From Blastocladiella emersonii ATCC 22665 (lineage: Eukaryota; Blastocladiomycota; Blastocladiomycetes; Blastocladiales; Blastocladiaceae), in contig JANHCV010000015.1 in the NCBI GenBank assembly GCA_025594325.1, positions 620,001 through 684,000 on the forward strand: 64,000 nt of DNA, in the 5' to 3' direction. The position numbers and the translations under genes were made by a program. Shown here piece after piece: positions 33,001 through 44,277 of this stretch (positions are counted from its first letter, which is position 1; each line of letters begins with the position of its first letter). The notes under the pieces are model-generated. The model did not search any database. It was not told the DNA's origin and was given only the letters and a program-made list of their open reading frames with translations.

Positions 33001-34151
33001 GGCGACCGGTCGCTCGGCGCTGATCCGCGGAGCAGAGTGCAGTGGAGCTCATGGCCAAGCTCGACTCGATCATCCTCATGGACATCAAGAACCCGTCCAC
33101 GACGGTCGTCGAGACGTCGAGCAGCGTCAACCACGACCTTGACCATGACCATCGATTCTGACGTGCTGTTCCTCGGACTCGAAGGCGTTCGAGGTCGAGT
33201 ACAGCGAGACCCAGGTCATGCTCGGTCACGGTGCGTACTTGACCTGGTTCGCGGTCTTGGACGCGCACCTCGAGCTCCTCGCTGACGCACACACCCCGCT
33301 GCACATCAAGCTGCCGGTCGCCGGCACCGAGATCGACAAGTCCAAGTTCCTCGACTCGCTGTCGTGCACGGATAAGTCGCCCGCCGGCCACCAAGACCAC
33401 TCGGAGCGTCTCTTGCGCTTAACCACCGCTTCGCCCCGCCTCGCTGACCCCGCGCCCTTCCGCACCAGGGCAACGACACTCGGCGGCGCGAAAGTCCAAG
33501 CTCGACTCGCTGCGACGGTCGGTGACCGTGGCCATCGCCGACGCCAAGTGCGAGATCACGTCGGTCAAGGAGATCAAGGGCGCCAGCCTCCGCGCGGCCA
33601 TCAAGCGCGCCCGCTCGGCCCGATCAAGATCGAGTGCCACGTCGAACGTGGGCGGGTGGCCACGGGTCGGCGGCATCGAGAACGAGCTCAAGCACTCGTT
33701 CCCGCGCATCAAGGAGTGGCGGCGGCGGTAGTGGTCGCGGACGAGCTCGGGCCGCGAGAGCCGGACGGGCGCGGTGGCGGCCGCGAGCAGTGGCGTATTA
33801 TAATCAGTATAGCGCTATTATTCGAATCGGTCTATCGGTATGCCTATCAGGGTGAGCACGTGAACTATTCGGGAGCGCGGCGCGTCTGGCGGCGCGAACC
33901 AGGCGCGACCTCTTGCGCCAACGTTTGCGCGAACCGAGGCCCTGGTTTGCGCATACATGAGGTCTCGATGGTGCCCAACATCGGCCCCTTTGCGCAAACC
34001 TTCGCGCAACGGGTCGCGCAAGGGGGGTTCGCGCAAGGGTTTGCGCCAACCGATGCGCAAAAGAACCAATGGCTGGGAGCTGTTTCGGCGATGAAGCTAC
34101 GAGCTTCCGCACTCCGCAAGTCGCAGTTCAAACGCAGTTCGGAAAGATGGA
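32987..34151. other. Degraded sequence with GCGCAA-rich repeats
   Basis: Plus-strand fragments such as MAKLDSIILMDIKNPSTT (33051 on), GAYLTWFAVLDAHLELLADA (33233 on) and VTVAIADAKCEITSVKEIKG (about 33520 on) have coding-like composition but lie in different frames without convincing splice sites. I take them as gene debris. At 33900-34070 there are many copies of TTTGCGCAA, CGCGCAA and their inverses. The stretch ends at the 3' terminus of Helitron-like element 2. Confidence 0.35.
33900..34070. repeat. Cluster of GCGCAA/TTGCGC units in both orientations
   Basis: Ten or so short units (TTGCGCCAA, TTTGCGCGAA, TTTGCGCAAA, TCGCGCAA, GATGCGCAAAA) crowd into 170 bp, partly as inverted pairs. The unit type matches the palindrome at 31226-31311, so both may be subterminal repeats of one DNA transposon enclosing the transposase-like gene. 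Confidence 0.5.
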
Positions 34152-37100
34152 CTAGGGGTGTGTGCTTTGCACACTCTGTCTCAGCAGTAGGCGACTAGGC
34201 TGACTTAAAAATATGCTGGACGTCAAGTTCCGTCCGCGTTGAAAGGCGAGTAGTGAATGACGTGTCAAAATCGCTATGTATTGATGAGCTAAGGACTAGG
34301 TAGTGGTTGCCTCCGCCAGACTTTGCAGTCGAGCGTACTCGGCAAGTTAATGTTGATCCTGTGTTTGATTCAGGCCTTGAATACCTGGATCACGCAGAAT
34401 CCGGCTGTCGTCACCGCGCCGTACTTGCGATAGGATCATGTACAGGAAGCGCGACGGTAACGCTCCACGCGTCATGTCAGCGAGATCAACGATGACCTTT
34501 TCGAGGGTCATCCCTTGGGCCTTGTGCGACGTCAGCGCGTACGCGAGCTCGAGCGGGAACTGGGCTCGATGGATCGTCTTGGATGTGCCGGCCACCTTGT
34601 TCTTGAGGCGGAACGAGGCGATCTCGCGGCGCAGCGGGAAGCAGCCGTCGGGGATCCCGGGTAGCTTGGGAATGCGACCCAGATCCTTGTTGGGCCGGAT
34701 GATGACTGCATCAATGTCGTTGTTCGCGTTGGTGGCAAAGCCTTCAACACAGCCAATGACGCCGTTGACGATGCCGCGACTACACGATGCGAAGCGAGGA
34801 AGCGCTGGTGAGTCCACGCGCCTAATGGCCGGCGAACATGACGCGGAGACGTACGGCGTGTTGATGTTCCGCGTCACGATGATACGCGCGCCAACAAACA
34901 GCTTGAGGGTAGACGGGATGTGGTCCGTCTTGCTCGAGGGAAGCAGTTTTGCGAAGTTAAGTATGCGCTGGTCCTCTCGCTCTGACTGCTGCTCTCAATG
35001 ACGAGCTGCCGCCAAAGGAGTGGTCCGGTTGTGGAGGGCTTGCGGACGAGATCGACGCACTCGAGGTCAAAGATTTCGTCGGGTTGGAGACCAAGGCGAC
35101 GCGCGTGTTTCGCGGCGGCCATCGAGTTCCACGCGTCGCGCACCGAGTTCTGCGCCGTGATGAGGACCTGGTCGCTCCAGTCGTCGAGCTGGCCTGGGTG
35201 CTGGCCCAGTACGACGTCTGCTCGCCGCGAGCCGAGGCACTCGATCACGCGCTGCGAGACGATGCAGTTGCGCAGGTCCTGGAGCACGTTGAGGAAGCTC
35301 GCGTCGCCCGACTGCCGCATCTGCTGCACGAGGAAGAAGACCGAGTCGAAGGCGAGCCATTGATCGCGACCAATGTTGGCGTCAGTTCGAGTTCTGCTGA
35401 CCGCTGGCCGCTCCTTGCGCTTGGACGCGCGCTTCTTCTGCTGCTGCTGCTGCTGAGGCTCGCCGTCGACCTGCATCGAGTCGCCATCATGAGCTGCATC
35501 CACCTCGGGCTCGGGTGCGCGTTCGACCGGCTGCTCAGATGGAACCGTGAGCGAGCGGCTCGAATTGGAAAAAGTCGCAAAACGCGAGGACGTGCAGGCC
35601 ACCAAACGGACGATGGTCGCGGCTCGGGTACAGCGCTTCGAAGCGGAAGTGCATGGCGGCGAACAGCTCGGCGCCGACCATGGAGATCTCGTCGATGAGG
35701 ACAAACTTGACGGGGCGGAACGAGGCCTCGAGCTCGGCCTTGGCTTTGTCGCTCATCAGCTTGGTCGCCGAGACGACAGTACCGATGCCGCACATGGCGT
35801 GGATCGTGGAGCCGCCGATGGGCGCCGCGGCTACGCCAGTCGGCGCGCAGATCTTGAGCCACAAGCTGCAGCCCTAGGTGGTGAACATGTCGCAAATCGA
35901 GTCGATGACGCGACTCTTGCCTGTGCCCGCCTCGCCGTGGACGAGCATGAGGAGCTGCTCGACGTCAGCGTCGCCGCGCTTGATGGCATCAAGCGTCGAC
36001 TCGACGTGCTCGACGTAGAGCCCCCGAAGATACGAAGCGAGCTGCTCCTGCTGCACGAGCTGTACATATACGGCCGGCGGTGCCACACCGTCGTCTGCTT
36101 GAACGAATCGAGCGCGAGGTGGCTCCGTCGAGCGGTTTGCGGCAAACCGACAGGCGTTCTCGTCGGCCTTTTTAGTCAGGTCGGTGTAGTTGACGAGTTC
36201 CGCGAACCACGTCCGATCTGAGTTGACCTTGAGCAGCTGCTGGCGAAGCTCGAGTGGCGGAGCAGGCACGGGCGCGTTCGAGTTTGGGAGCAGTTCGCAT
36301 TGTACTACTGAGATGAGGCCACGTGGTGGTCATTCATGGAGATGATTGACAGGATCTCGTGCAGGAACGCGTCGTTGCCGTGAGCTTCTTACGCGATGCC
36401 GACGGGCGTGATATCACCGTCAGCCTCGTCGTCGTTACCCATGCCAGCACCGCCAGCGCGTCGAAGGTCGACCTGCTCGGGCGTCGCGCTGTTGTCGGCC
36501 TCCGAGTTGTCGACCAGCTTGCCGGGCGACGTTCACGTATTCGCGGAAGTTGTTGATCCACCGGAGCCGGTCGATGCCCTGCTCGAGCGTGTTCTCAAAG
36601 AGATAGAGCGTCTGCAACCACATGTCGCCGCGAACCGGGATAACCATGTTCATGGTCGCGCGCGCATCGCAACGATGAGCTTGCCCACTGCAGAATGCGT
36701 GTCGCGGAACTTGTACCGCGGTTCGGCGTGGCGACCACGCTTGGCGGGTGGCGCGTTGCCGTCTTCAACATAGTCGCCAAGCAGCGGCCGCTGCGTACGG
36801 CCCTAAGTGGCCTTGATGGGCTCTACGCGACAGCATCGCACAAGGTCGTCGAGAAAGAGCGGTACGAGTTCGTTGGGCCGGTGCATGTCGTGGTCGCTGA
36901 TCGTGATCTTGTCGGTGATCGGGCAATTTGAAAACGTAATGCGCTCGTCGTCGTTCTTGTCGTACTGCCCGAGTATACGTTCATCGTCGACTGCCGCAGT
37001 GCCGTTCTCGCCGACGCGATGCACGTTGGCCGTGTTCCACGCTGCGTCCGAACCCGACGGATTTGTGACCATGCGCAGGAGCTGGTATAGGGGGACATGC

Positions 37101-37330
37101 ACGAAGCTGTGCGGCGTGTAGACCCAAGTCTCCTCGCCCTGGCGGATCAGGTCGAGCGCAATCCGTTGGCTATTGAACTCGCGCGCCGACGGGGAGCTCC
37201 TGGTTGTGTCATCCACTCCTCCGATCCTCTCGAGCAGCGGGATTGCCACGCCAGTATTTTCTGCTAACATTGCGATCAATAATCAACACCGCCATCGTTT
37301 TGCTTCTACCAACATCGAACAAGTAGCGCT
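34152..37330 (-). mobile_element. Helitron-like element 2 (longest coding remains, 5' end lost)
   Basis: Read on the minus strand the 3' end is the same as in element 1: inverted TCTCAGCAGTAGGC, hairpin GTGTGC-AAA-GCACAC and ACCCCTAG at 34152. About 1.4 kb inside this end is nearly identical to element 1, including a 176-codon frame identical in protein. Rep/helicase similarity continues to about 37,280-37,330, after which I find no 5' terminus TCTCAGCAG. The right border is therefore approximate. Confidence 0.7.
34347..37279 (-). pseudogene. Helitron Rep-helicase remains with intact Walker A, several frames
   Basis: From right to left on the plus map: a Rep-side segment (QRIALDLIRQGEETWVY, PITDKITISDHDMHRPNEL) at 37279-36803. 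Next is a segment with LQTLYLFENTLEQGIDRL near 36,600. A helicase start with Walker A VHGEAGTGKS follows at 36269-35874, then Walker B VLIDEISMVGAELF (about 35,700), a Gln tract, and final motifs YALTSHKAQGMTLEK and MILSQVRRGDD ending at 34347. The segments are in different frames and separated by stops, so the protein is not made as a whole. The HUH endonuclease core with its catalytic tyrosines was not found. Confidence 0.7.
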
Positions 37331-37975
37331 TCAGTATGAGGTCGCCGGACCGCCGCCACCTGTCTACTATCGCAATTCGGCCTGGCTGCTTGTCGGCGCT
37401 CAGCTGGAGTTCGCGGCGGGCCTGCGGGGTTTCTCTCTCACTCGGAACCAACCATGTCGGCCGCGACGGACTCTTCGACCGCCATCGCACTGCGCACCGC
37501 CTATCCCGCCAGCTGCTCTCGCCCGTCGACTCTGCTGCCTCGCTTGCGCACTAGAACCCGGCCAGCTGGTGCCTCGCTTGCGCACTAGAACCTGGCCAGC
37601 GCTGATTTCGAGACGCCTTCGAGATGCGCCACGTAGGGTAGAAGAGGACCCCCAAGCGAGCCCGAGTATGCCGTCCGCAGCACACCGCTCTCGAAGGCCA
37701 ACCACGCGGTCGAGGCACCAACGAAGCCCGCTTCTCGCGCCTCAAAGATACTCGAGCACCACCCAGCAGTCGGTTCGAGTCGAGCAGATCAGGTCGGGAG
37801 CCATGACCATCAATCACAGGGCATTCATTGCTTTCAAACAGGCAGGCACGCACGAGGGAAGGATTGGGGAGAGGGGGATATTCGATACAGGGCAGTGCGT
37901 GCAGGACACAAAAAATCAGCAGGCCCGACGTCCAATGCACAAAACAACATGACACGACGCGGCGACGACATGACC
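37331..37975. other. Spacer between element 2 and the fasciclin gene
   Basis: 645 bp with no supported gene. It contains a 34-bp tandem duplication (units at 37537-37570 and from 37571). It also carries the 3' flank of the minus-strand fasciclin gene. Confidence 0.35.
37537..37600. repeat. 34-bp tandem duplication, two copies
   Basis: GCCTCGCTTGCGCACTAGAA opens each unit, followed by CC(C/T)GGCCAGC. The copies differ by one base over the shared part. Confidence 0.6.
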
Positions 37976-38875
37976 TTAGGTCGGGACCGGGGAGGGCACG
38001 ACGGTCGGAACGAGAATGGAGCTCGGCGCCGTCGGCGTGGGGATCGTGGCCGTGGGCGACGGCACCGTCAGCGTCGGCACGCCCGACGTGGCCGTCGCCG
38101 TGACGGTGCGCGTGCGCGTGGCGACGGGCGGCACGAGGTCGAAGAGCGGGTTGAGCACGCGGTCGATGACGTGGATCACGCCGTTGCTGGCCGGCACGTC
38201 CGCGTAGATGACCTGCGCGTCGTTGACGTACACCTGCTCGCTGCCGTTACCGTCGCCGCCGGGCGACGACTGCTGGACCCGGGCAAACAGCGGGCTCGTC
38301 GCGCGGCCCGTCCCAGAACCGACCCCGACGCCCGACGTCGGCCGCGTCGTCGCCCGCTGCAGCGTCACGTTGAGCGGCGCCAGCGTCGACAGCGTCAGGT
38401 TGCCCGCGCCCAGGGGCGGCACCGCCGACGCGTTGACCGCCGACCCGTTGTGCGCGTGGTACCCGACCAGCTGCAGCCACAGCCGGTCAAACTGGGCCGT
38501 GCCGTTGGCAAACTGGAACAGCGGCTGCGCGACCAGTGGCGCCCACGCCTCGTCGTACGGCGCAAACACCGTCACAATGTTGTCGGTCGAGTTGAGCACC
38601 GTCACCGCACCCGCCGTGTGGTTGCGCGCGATCGACGTCAGGTTCGAGAAGCTCGGGTTGCCCGCGAGCAGCTCCCACACCGTCTGCGACCGCGTGTCCG
38701 AGGGGAACGGCGCGAGACCCGCGGGCGGCGGTGGAAGGGCACCACCGCCGCCGCCCTGGCGCTTGGCGAGGTGCGCGGTCGGGCGCGCGTCGACGCCGAT
38801 GCCGCCGAGGCGCGACGCGGTGCACGCGAGCAGCGCGGCGACGAGCGCGCAGCCGATGGTCGAGGCGAACTTCAT
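37976..38875 (-). CDS. Secreted fasciclin (FAS1) domain protein, 299 aa
   Basis: Read from ATG at 38875. The signal peptide MKFASTIGCALVAALLACTA is followed by a possible Kex2 site (HLAKRQ) and a Gly/Pro linker. The FAS1 domain spans about residues 60-245: TVWELLAGNPSFSNLTSI, a start box VTVFAPYDEAWAP and the terminal H2-type box SNGVIHVIDRVLNPLFDL. Several N-glycosylation sequons (NLT, NHT, NST, NGT, NGS) are present. After the domain comes a Thr/Pro/Ser-rich tail without a hydrophobic end, so GPI anchoring is not supported. FAS1 proteins act in adhesion and wall contacts in fungi (family knowledge). Confidence 0.85.
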   Translation of the reverse strand: MKFASTIGCALVAALLACTASRLGGIGVDARPTAHLAKRQGGGGGALPPPPAGLAPFPSDTRSQTVWELLAGNPSFSNLTSIARNHTAGAVTVLNSTDNIVTVFAPYDEAWAPLVAQPLFQFANGTAQFDRLWLQLVGYHAHNGSAVNASAVPPLGAGNLTLSTLAPLNVTLQRATTRPTSGVGVGSGTGRATSPLFARVQQSSPGGDGNGSEQVYVNDAQVIYADVPASNGVIHVIDRVLNPLFDLVPPVATRTRTVTATATSGVPTLTVPSPTATIPTPTAPSSILVPTVVPSPVPT

Positions 38876-40147
38876 CTTGCGGGTGTCGGGTAATTAGGTG
38901 GATAGTCGATGCGGGTGGATCTGCGGGACGGGCGGGCGCGTGTATCGTGGTGAGACACCGAGCGCGCGTGTGCGGGTCCGAGCCGATGCGCGCGGCGGCG
39001 GGGGCGGCGCGACGTACAAGGATACGGCGTCGACGAACGCGAGCGTGTGCGTGGGTGTCGATGCGTAGCTTCGTGGGCGATATCGGATACTCGCGGCTCC
39101 GGAACAGGAGGGAGAGCGGGGGCCGGCGGGGTCTCGGCCGCGGTTTTATCTCATCGGCGCACGGCAGGCGGCCGGCGGCGGCCCGCCCGCCATGGTGCTG
39201 AGACCGGGCGCGCAGATGAGCGCCCCTGAGGCAGCACCGGCCGCAAGTGCGTCCGCCGATCATCGGCGGTTCCAGAAGGACCGCGCGCGCGGCCGCACCG
39301 CCGTGGTCGCGCCGGCGCCCGTCATCTTCGAGTGGGAGACGGTCGCGGACTCGCCGTCATCATGGCCGCCGTGACCGATCCTTGCTCTCGCTGACCCAGC
39401 TCGCACGCGAGACACGTCGCGCGGCCGACTCGCGGCGACACGCACGGCCGTCGTCGGCGCGGAACCGCATGATCTAGCGTGCGCGGGGCCCGGCGCAGGA
39501 GCTGCTCGTTGCGCCGGCTTCGATGGTGCGCGAGTCCATGGTTGAGGTGCTCCCAAGGATGCCGACGGCGGCGACGCTCTCGCCGCTGCCACGTCGAGGC
39601 GTCGCGCGCCGCGCCACGCACGCTGATGGCGCATCCGGTTTTTCCGGCCCGGCGCGTTTTCGCGGGAAACGAGGTCACGTGCGCATAAACCCGGTCCGTC
39701 GGAAGGCCGGGTCGAGCGGGACGCGGAAAATATCGCGGGCGCTATCGGCCGCCATCGCCGCGAACCCGGGCAGGCCGGCGTGTGCGGCGTGCGGCGCCGA
39801 ATTCATGCTTCTGTTGACCACCGCGACCGCGACGTGGACCGCGACCCGCCCCGCTCGGTCGCGCCGCATACATAGCGTCCCCTCCCCTGGCCCGCGTCCC
39901 CCTCGCCCCTAGCCTCTCCCGCGGACTCTCGCTCCACGCAACGCATCGACAACAACGCACACCCACTGCCAGCAGAACGAGCAGCACCGACGACTAGAAG
40001 GCCTCTGCTCTCCTCCTGACCGCCGACCCCGATCCGCCCGCCCACGCACTCTCCGGGCTCTCCCACTGCTTCACGCATCGGCACCGACCATCTTCAAAGA
40101 CCGACTTCGCCCCTCGCACACGCACCGCGCCCACGCTCTCCTCCACC
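38876..40147. promoter_or_regulatory. Divergent promoter region, fasciclin / P450 reductase
   Basis: 1.27 kb between two divergent genes. Short frames here are GC-driven and unsupported. The reductase leader contains CGCAACGCATCGACAAC, similar to leaders before the unknown gene at 1516 (GCAACGCATCTACAAC) and the Gly/Trp-rich gene at 56367 (GACGCATCAACAAC). Confidence 0.4.
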
Positions 40148-42329
40148 ATGGGCCAGAATAGCATGTTCGACGTGACCGACATCGTCATCCTGTCGTCGCT
40201 GGTCCTCGGCGGCGCCTACTGGCTGCTGCGCACGGGCAAGCCGGGCGACGGCAAGGCCGCGGCCGACCCGCGCCTCGCCCCGCGCGCAAAGACCCCCGCC
40301 GACAGCGGGCTCGTCGCCAAGTTCACCGTCGACAAGAAGGACATTGTGTTCCTCTACGGCTCGCAGACCGGCACCGGTACGTTTTCGGGGGGACTCGATC
40401 TGCGTCGCTCGCGATCGGGAGTAGTGCCTGACCTCTGCGCGCGCGTGCCTGTGTGTAGCCGAGGACTTTGCCACGCGCCTGGCCAAGGACGGCAACAAGT
40501 ACGGCCTGCAGTGCGTGGCGGCGGACCCCGAGGACTTTGAGCCCGAGGACCTGGCCAAGATCCCGCGCGACAAGCTGGTCGTGTTCGTCGTCGCGACGTA
40601 CGGCGAGGGCGAGCCGACCGACAACGCCGTGTCGCTGCACGAGTACCTGATGAACGCGGCCGAGGAGCACGCGGGCGGCGACGCCGACGACGCCGAGGGC
40701 AAGCCCCTGCACGGCCTGCGGTACGCCGTCTTCGGCCTCGGCAACAAGACGTACGAGCAGTTCAACGCCACGGCACGCAACGTCGACAAGTGGTGCACGG
40801 CGCTCGGCGCCACCCGCATCGCGCCGCGCGGCGAGGGCGACGACGACGATAACCTCGAGGAGGACTTTGTCCAGTGGCGCGACGAGTTCTGGAAGGAGGC
40901 CGCCAAGCACTTCAAGATCGACCTCGCCAGCGCGGCCGCCGCGGCTGCCGCCTCGGGCCTGTCCACGCGCTCCTTCTCGCTCACCGAGGGCCCCGCCGTC
41001 GAGGCCGCCGCCGCCCACGTGTACCGCGGCGAGCTCGGCGACCCGAAGCTGACCACCTTCGACGCCAAGAACCCCTTCTACGCCAAGGTGCTGCGCACGC
41101 GCGAGCTGTTCTCGGGCAAGGATCCCGGCCGCAACTGCATCCACATGGAGTTTGAGCTCGCCGGGTCGCGCCTGTCGTACCAGCCGGGCGACCACCTCGC
41201 CGTGTGGCCCGAGAACGCGGCCGCCGAGGTCGAGGCGCTCGCGCGCGCGCTGGGGATCGCCGACAAGCTCGACACGGTGTTTGCCCTGACGGCGACGGAC
41301 CCCGCGGCGCGCAAGAAGCACCCGTTCCCGTGCCCGACCACGTACCGCGCCGCGCTCACGCACTACCTCGACATCGCGGTGCCGCCCAAGGCGCATGTCG
41401 TGCAGTCGTGGCTGCCGTACCTCGACGCGGCCAAGCCCGAGGAGGCCGCGTCGCGCGCCTTCTACGCGCGGCTCGCCGAGTCCAAGGACGCGTTCCAGGC
41501 CGACGTGACGGACCGCCACGCGACGGTCGCCGAGCTCCTGATCGCGCACCCCGTCCCGAACCTCCCGCTCGACGTCGCCCTCGAGAGCTTCACGCGCATC
41601 CAGCCCCGCTACTACTCGATCTCGTCGTCGCCGCGCTACGTCGGGTCCAACACCATCGTGCACATCACGGCCACGGTGCTGCGGTACGAGGCAGCCAAGG
41701 GCGGAAAGCAGGTGCACGGGCTCGCCACGCGCAACCTGTTCGACGTGCACGCCCAGCTCGCGGCCAACCCGGGCGCCGCCGTCAAGCTGCCCGTGACGAT
41801 CCGCCACGCCGCCTTCAAGCTGCCGCGGCAGAACGCGACGCCCGTGATCATGATCGGCCCTGGCACCGGTGTCGCGCCGTTCCGCGGATTCATCCAGGAC
41901 CGGTGCGCGGCCGCCAAGCGGCTCGCGGCGTCGGCGCCCTCCGGCACGGTGCCGCCCGCCATGGGCCCGGCGCTCCTCTTCTTCGGGTGCCGGCACCAGG
42001 CGCACGACTACCTGTACGCGGACGAGTGGGAGACCTACATGGACGAGGGCGGGCTCACCGAGATCGTCACAGCCTTCTCGCGCGACGGACCCAACAAGGT
42101 GTACGTGCAGCACAAGCTCGCCGAGTACGCCGACGAGCTCTGGGACCTCCTCGGCAAGCGCGGCGCCCACGTCTACGTGTGCGGCGACGCCAAGAATATG
42201 GCGCGCGACGTCCAGGCGTTCTTCGTCGACCTCGCCACCACCCGCGGCGGGTTGCCTGAGGAGAAGGCGGCCCGGTTCGTCAAGGATCTCCGGAACAAGG
42301 GGCGGTACCTCGAGGACGTGTGGTCGTGA
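40148..42329 (+). CDS. NADPH-cytochrome P450 reductase, 699 aa, one intron
   Basis: Diflavin reductase passing electrons from NADPH through FAD and FMN to P450s and other ER haem enzymes. Exon 1 40148-40376 and exon 2 40459-42329 join in phase 1 within the first FMN motif (YGSQTGT|AEDFA, residues 70-81). An N-terminal membrane anchor spans about residues 8-27 (DVTDIVILSSLVLGGAYWLL). Further motifs: ATYGEGEPTDNA and FGLGNKTYEQFNA (FMN), RYYSISSSP (FAD), GPGTGVAPFRGF and YVCGDAKNMARDV (NADPH) and the terminal aromatic Trp in LEDVWS that stacks on FAD. Length is normal and all cofactor motifs are present. Confidence 0.95.
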
Positions 42330-42936
42330 ACGAGATGGTGATAGTGATGGAGACGGGTGAGTGGTGTTGGGTAGTAGGTTTTATATAGCTTCCAGACTTG
42401 ATTCCCACACGTTTGCGAATCACATGTGTGGCGCAACGCGTCTCGCGTCCGCGCAGATCGGCTTCACACGGAGTGAATCCTGCCTCGTGCTCCGCATTGG
42501 CCCATGCCTTGCTCGCAAACCGAGGGATGACGAAGTCGCGCGGCTCGGCGCGACCTGGCCCTCTGCCGTAACCCTGTTCTGGCCGCTCAGAAGGTCTGCG
42601 TTGGCGCGACGTTGCGAGAGATCGAGATCGTTGGCCCGACCTCGTTCTTCTCCATGCCCACGCGGCGCGATGTCGCACGACCATGGGCAAGATCGTCAAT
42701 GCACGAACGAATTCAGCTCAAGTCGCTCCCGCGGATTCCTGATGCTGAAGAAAGAAAGCGAGAGTGGACTTAAACGCATGTGTCATGACACAGCGATTGC
42801 TTCAACGTCAAATGATTCATTCTCGCGCGGTCCCGTACGTGTCAGGCGACGGCCGGATAGGGCAACACACGCTCCCGCGTCCGCCCGGATCGGTCGTTGT
42901 CCCCGCCAAAGTTCAATGTATGCGCAACTGCACTGG
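42330..42936. other. 3' spacer between convergent genes
   Basis: 607 bp between the stop of the P450 reductase and the stop of the minus-strand F-box-like gene. No coding sequence is supported; contains CAACGCGTCTCGCG near 42434, a lone ACGCGT site. Confidence 0.4.
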
Positions 42937-44109
42937 CTACAAATCATCATCGCCGAAGCCAAGCCGCTCTGAGTACAGGGTGCGGAGAGGTAGCCCGACC
43001 TGCAAGAGCCGCGGGTCAAGCTCCGTGTCCTCGCGCTCGCCAAATTGCAAGCGAATACTGAACGTGAATCCCATGAGCTCGTTCCTCGTGGCCGATGCGA
43101 GTGCGGCGCGGTCGAAGCGGAGCAAGGCCTCGATGAAGAATTCGGGGTCATCACGTCCAAGCGTTAACTCGCTCATGAATTGTACGTCTTCGGTATAAGT
43201 GAGACCGTGCCGGATGAGCCAGTCAAGTTGAGTGAGAATCTGGTCGTTGCTGCACTTGGTGTGCCACGTCAGACCTAGCATGAGGGCGGCCGAGCCCCCC
43301 ACGCCATCCAGAAGGGCGTGGGTCACTGCACGGCCGTTGAGAGATAGCGGTGACGACTCGAGCAGCTGCACCTTGGCATCCGTGAACGACCAGTGTAAGA
43401 GGCCCCGGGCAGCCAAATACTCGGTCAGCGCCACGGGCGTTGGGATCGGGAAGTCCGTGTACCACTCCTTGAGGCGGAAGTTGAGTTCGTCTGGATAGCA
43501 ACAATCGATCGCGAGCCAATCTTTGCGCGGCAGGCGAGCGTCCAAAAGCAACGGGATCCGTGCGTGGAGCTTGTGCAAGAGCCACTGCAGCCGCTCGAGC
43601 GTGTCGGCGACAAAGAAAAATACGGCGATACGGAGCAGAACGAGAAACGGATCCCACGTCGCGGCAGAGAACGGCGCAGCTTCGGCGGCCCGGATTCGGC
43701 GTGAAGCGCTCTGCGCGAGCTTCTCGGCGTTGGTGATGTTGAGCCTGCCCGCATCGATGCGCGCCGCATGGATCAGGTGCGTGATGAACATGTCCGACAG
43801 GTGGTGCGTGTGGTTGCAGATGTGCGGCTTCTGAGCGGCATCCTCGCCTCCAGTCGCGATCGCGCCGTGCCACAGCCCAAGGAAGAAGCCGATCGGGTCG
43901 CACCCGAACCCCATGGAAGCGCCGTGAACGGGGAGGGTCTTGTTGCACTCGAGGATCAAGTGGCGCGTCCAAGAAAAACACACTGTGCGCTGGCGAGTGA
44001 CCTCGTGGCACGCGCGCGACGCTGCGGCGAGGGTCGAGCGCGGGCTGGCAAGGGCAACGACGAGCTCGAGTGCGTCGTCAGGAAGCGCGCCCAAAGCGAG
44101 TTGGTTCAT
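42937..44109 (-). CDS. F-box-like protein, 390 aa
   Basis: Read from ATG 44109. The N-terminus LGALPDDALELVVALASPRSTLAAASRACHEV-like block looks like an F-box, with the usual LPxDxL start and Leu/Ala-rich helices. The remaining sequence is helical with LxWLL/LDWLIRHG elements (RLQWLLHKLHARI, TQLDWLIRHGLTY), reminiscent of the ankyrin-like LDWW repeats of the broken gene at 3.5-6.8 kb. No membrane segment or signal peptide. Divergent from the next F-box-like gene with only 168 bp between ATGs, so the two probably share a promoter. A role as SCF adaptor is family inference. Confidence 0.6.
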   Translation of the reverse strand: MNQLALGALPDDALELVVALASPRSTLAAASRACHEVTRQRTVCFSWTRHLILECNKTLPVHGASMGFGCDPIGFFLGLWHGAIATGGEDAAQKPHICNHTHHLSDMFITHLIHAARIDAGRLNITNAEKLAQSASRRIRAAEAAPFSAATWDPFLVLLRIAVFFFVADTLERLQWLLHKLHARIPLLLDARLPRKDWLAIDCCYPDELNFRLKEWYTDFPIPTPVALTEYLAARGLLHWSFTDAKVQLLESSPLSLNGRAVTHALLDGVGGSAALMLGLTWHTKCSNDQILTQLDWLIRHGLTYTEDVQFMSELTLGRDDPEFFIEALLRFDRAALASATRNELMGFTFSIRLQFGEREDTELDPRLLQVGLPLRTLYSERLGFGDDDL

Positions 44110-44277
44110 GTTGCAGCAAGTTTCATGCGTTACGTGAAGGTTTTTGATGTTGCTCTAGGGAGTGAAGGTCAACGCCCCAGGCGCGCCTCCAGGTGTGCGC
44201 CTGACGGCGTCAGCTGTCCAACAAAGCGCCTACCCGCCCTTTCTCTTCATCCCCACGCTTCCTTGAAATGAAAACAA

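Noticed and set aside
38731-39201. Arg/Ala-rich plus-strand frame over the fasciclin start and promoter
   Set aside because: Pure GC-bias frame overlapping the start of the minus-strand fasciclin gene; no start context or motif.
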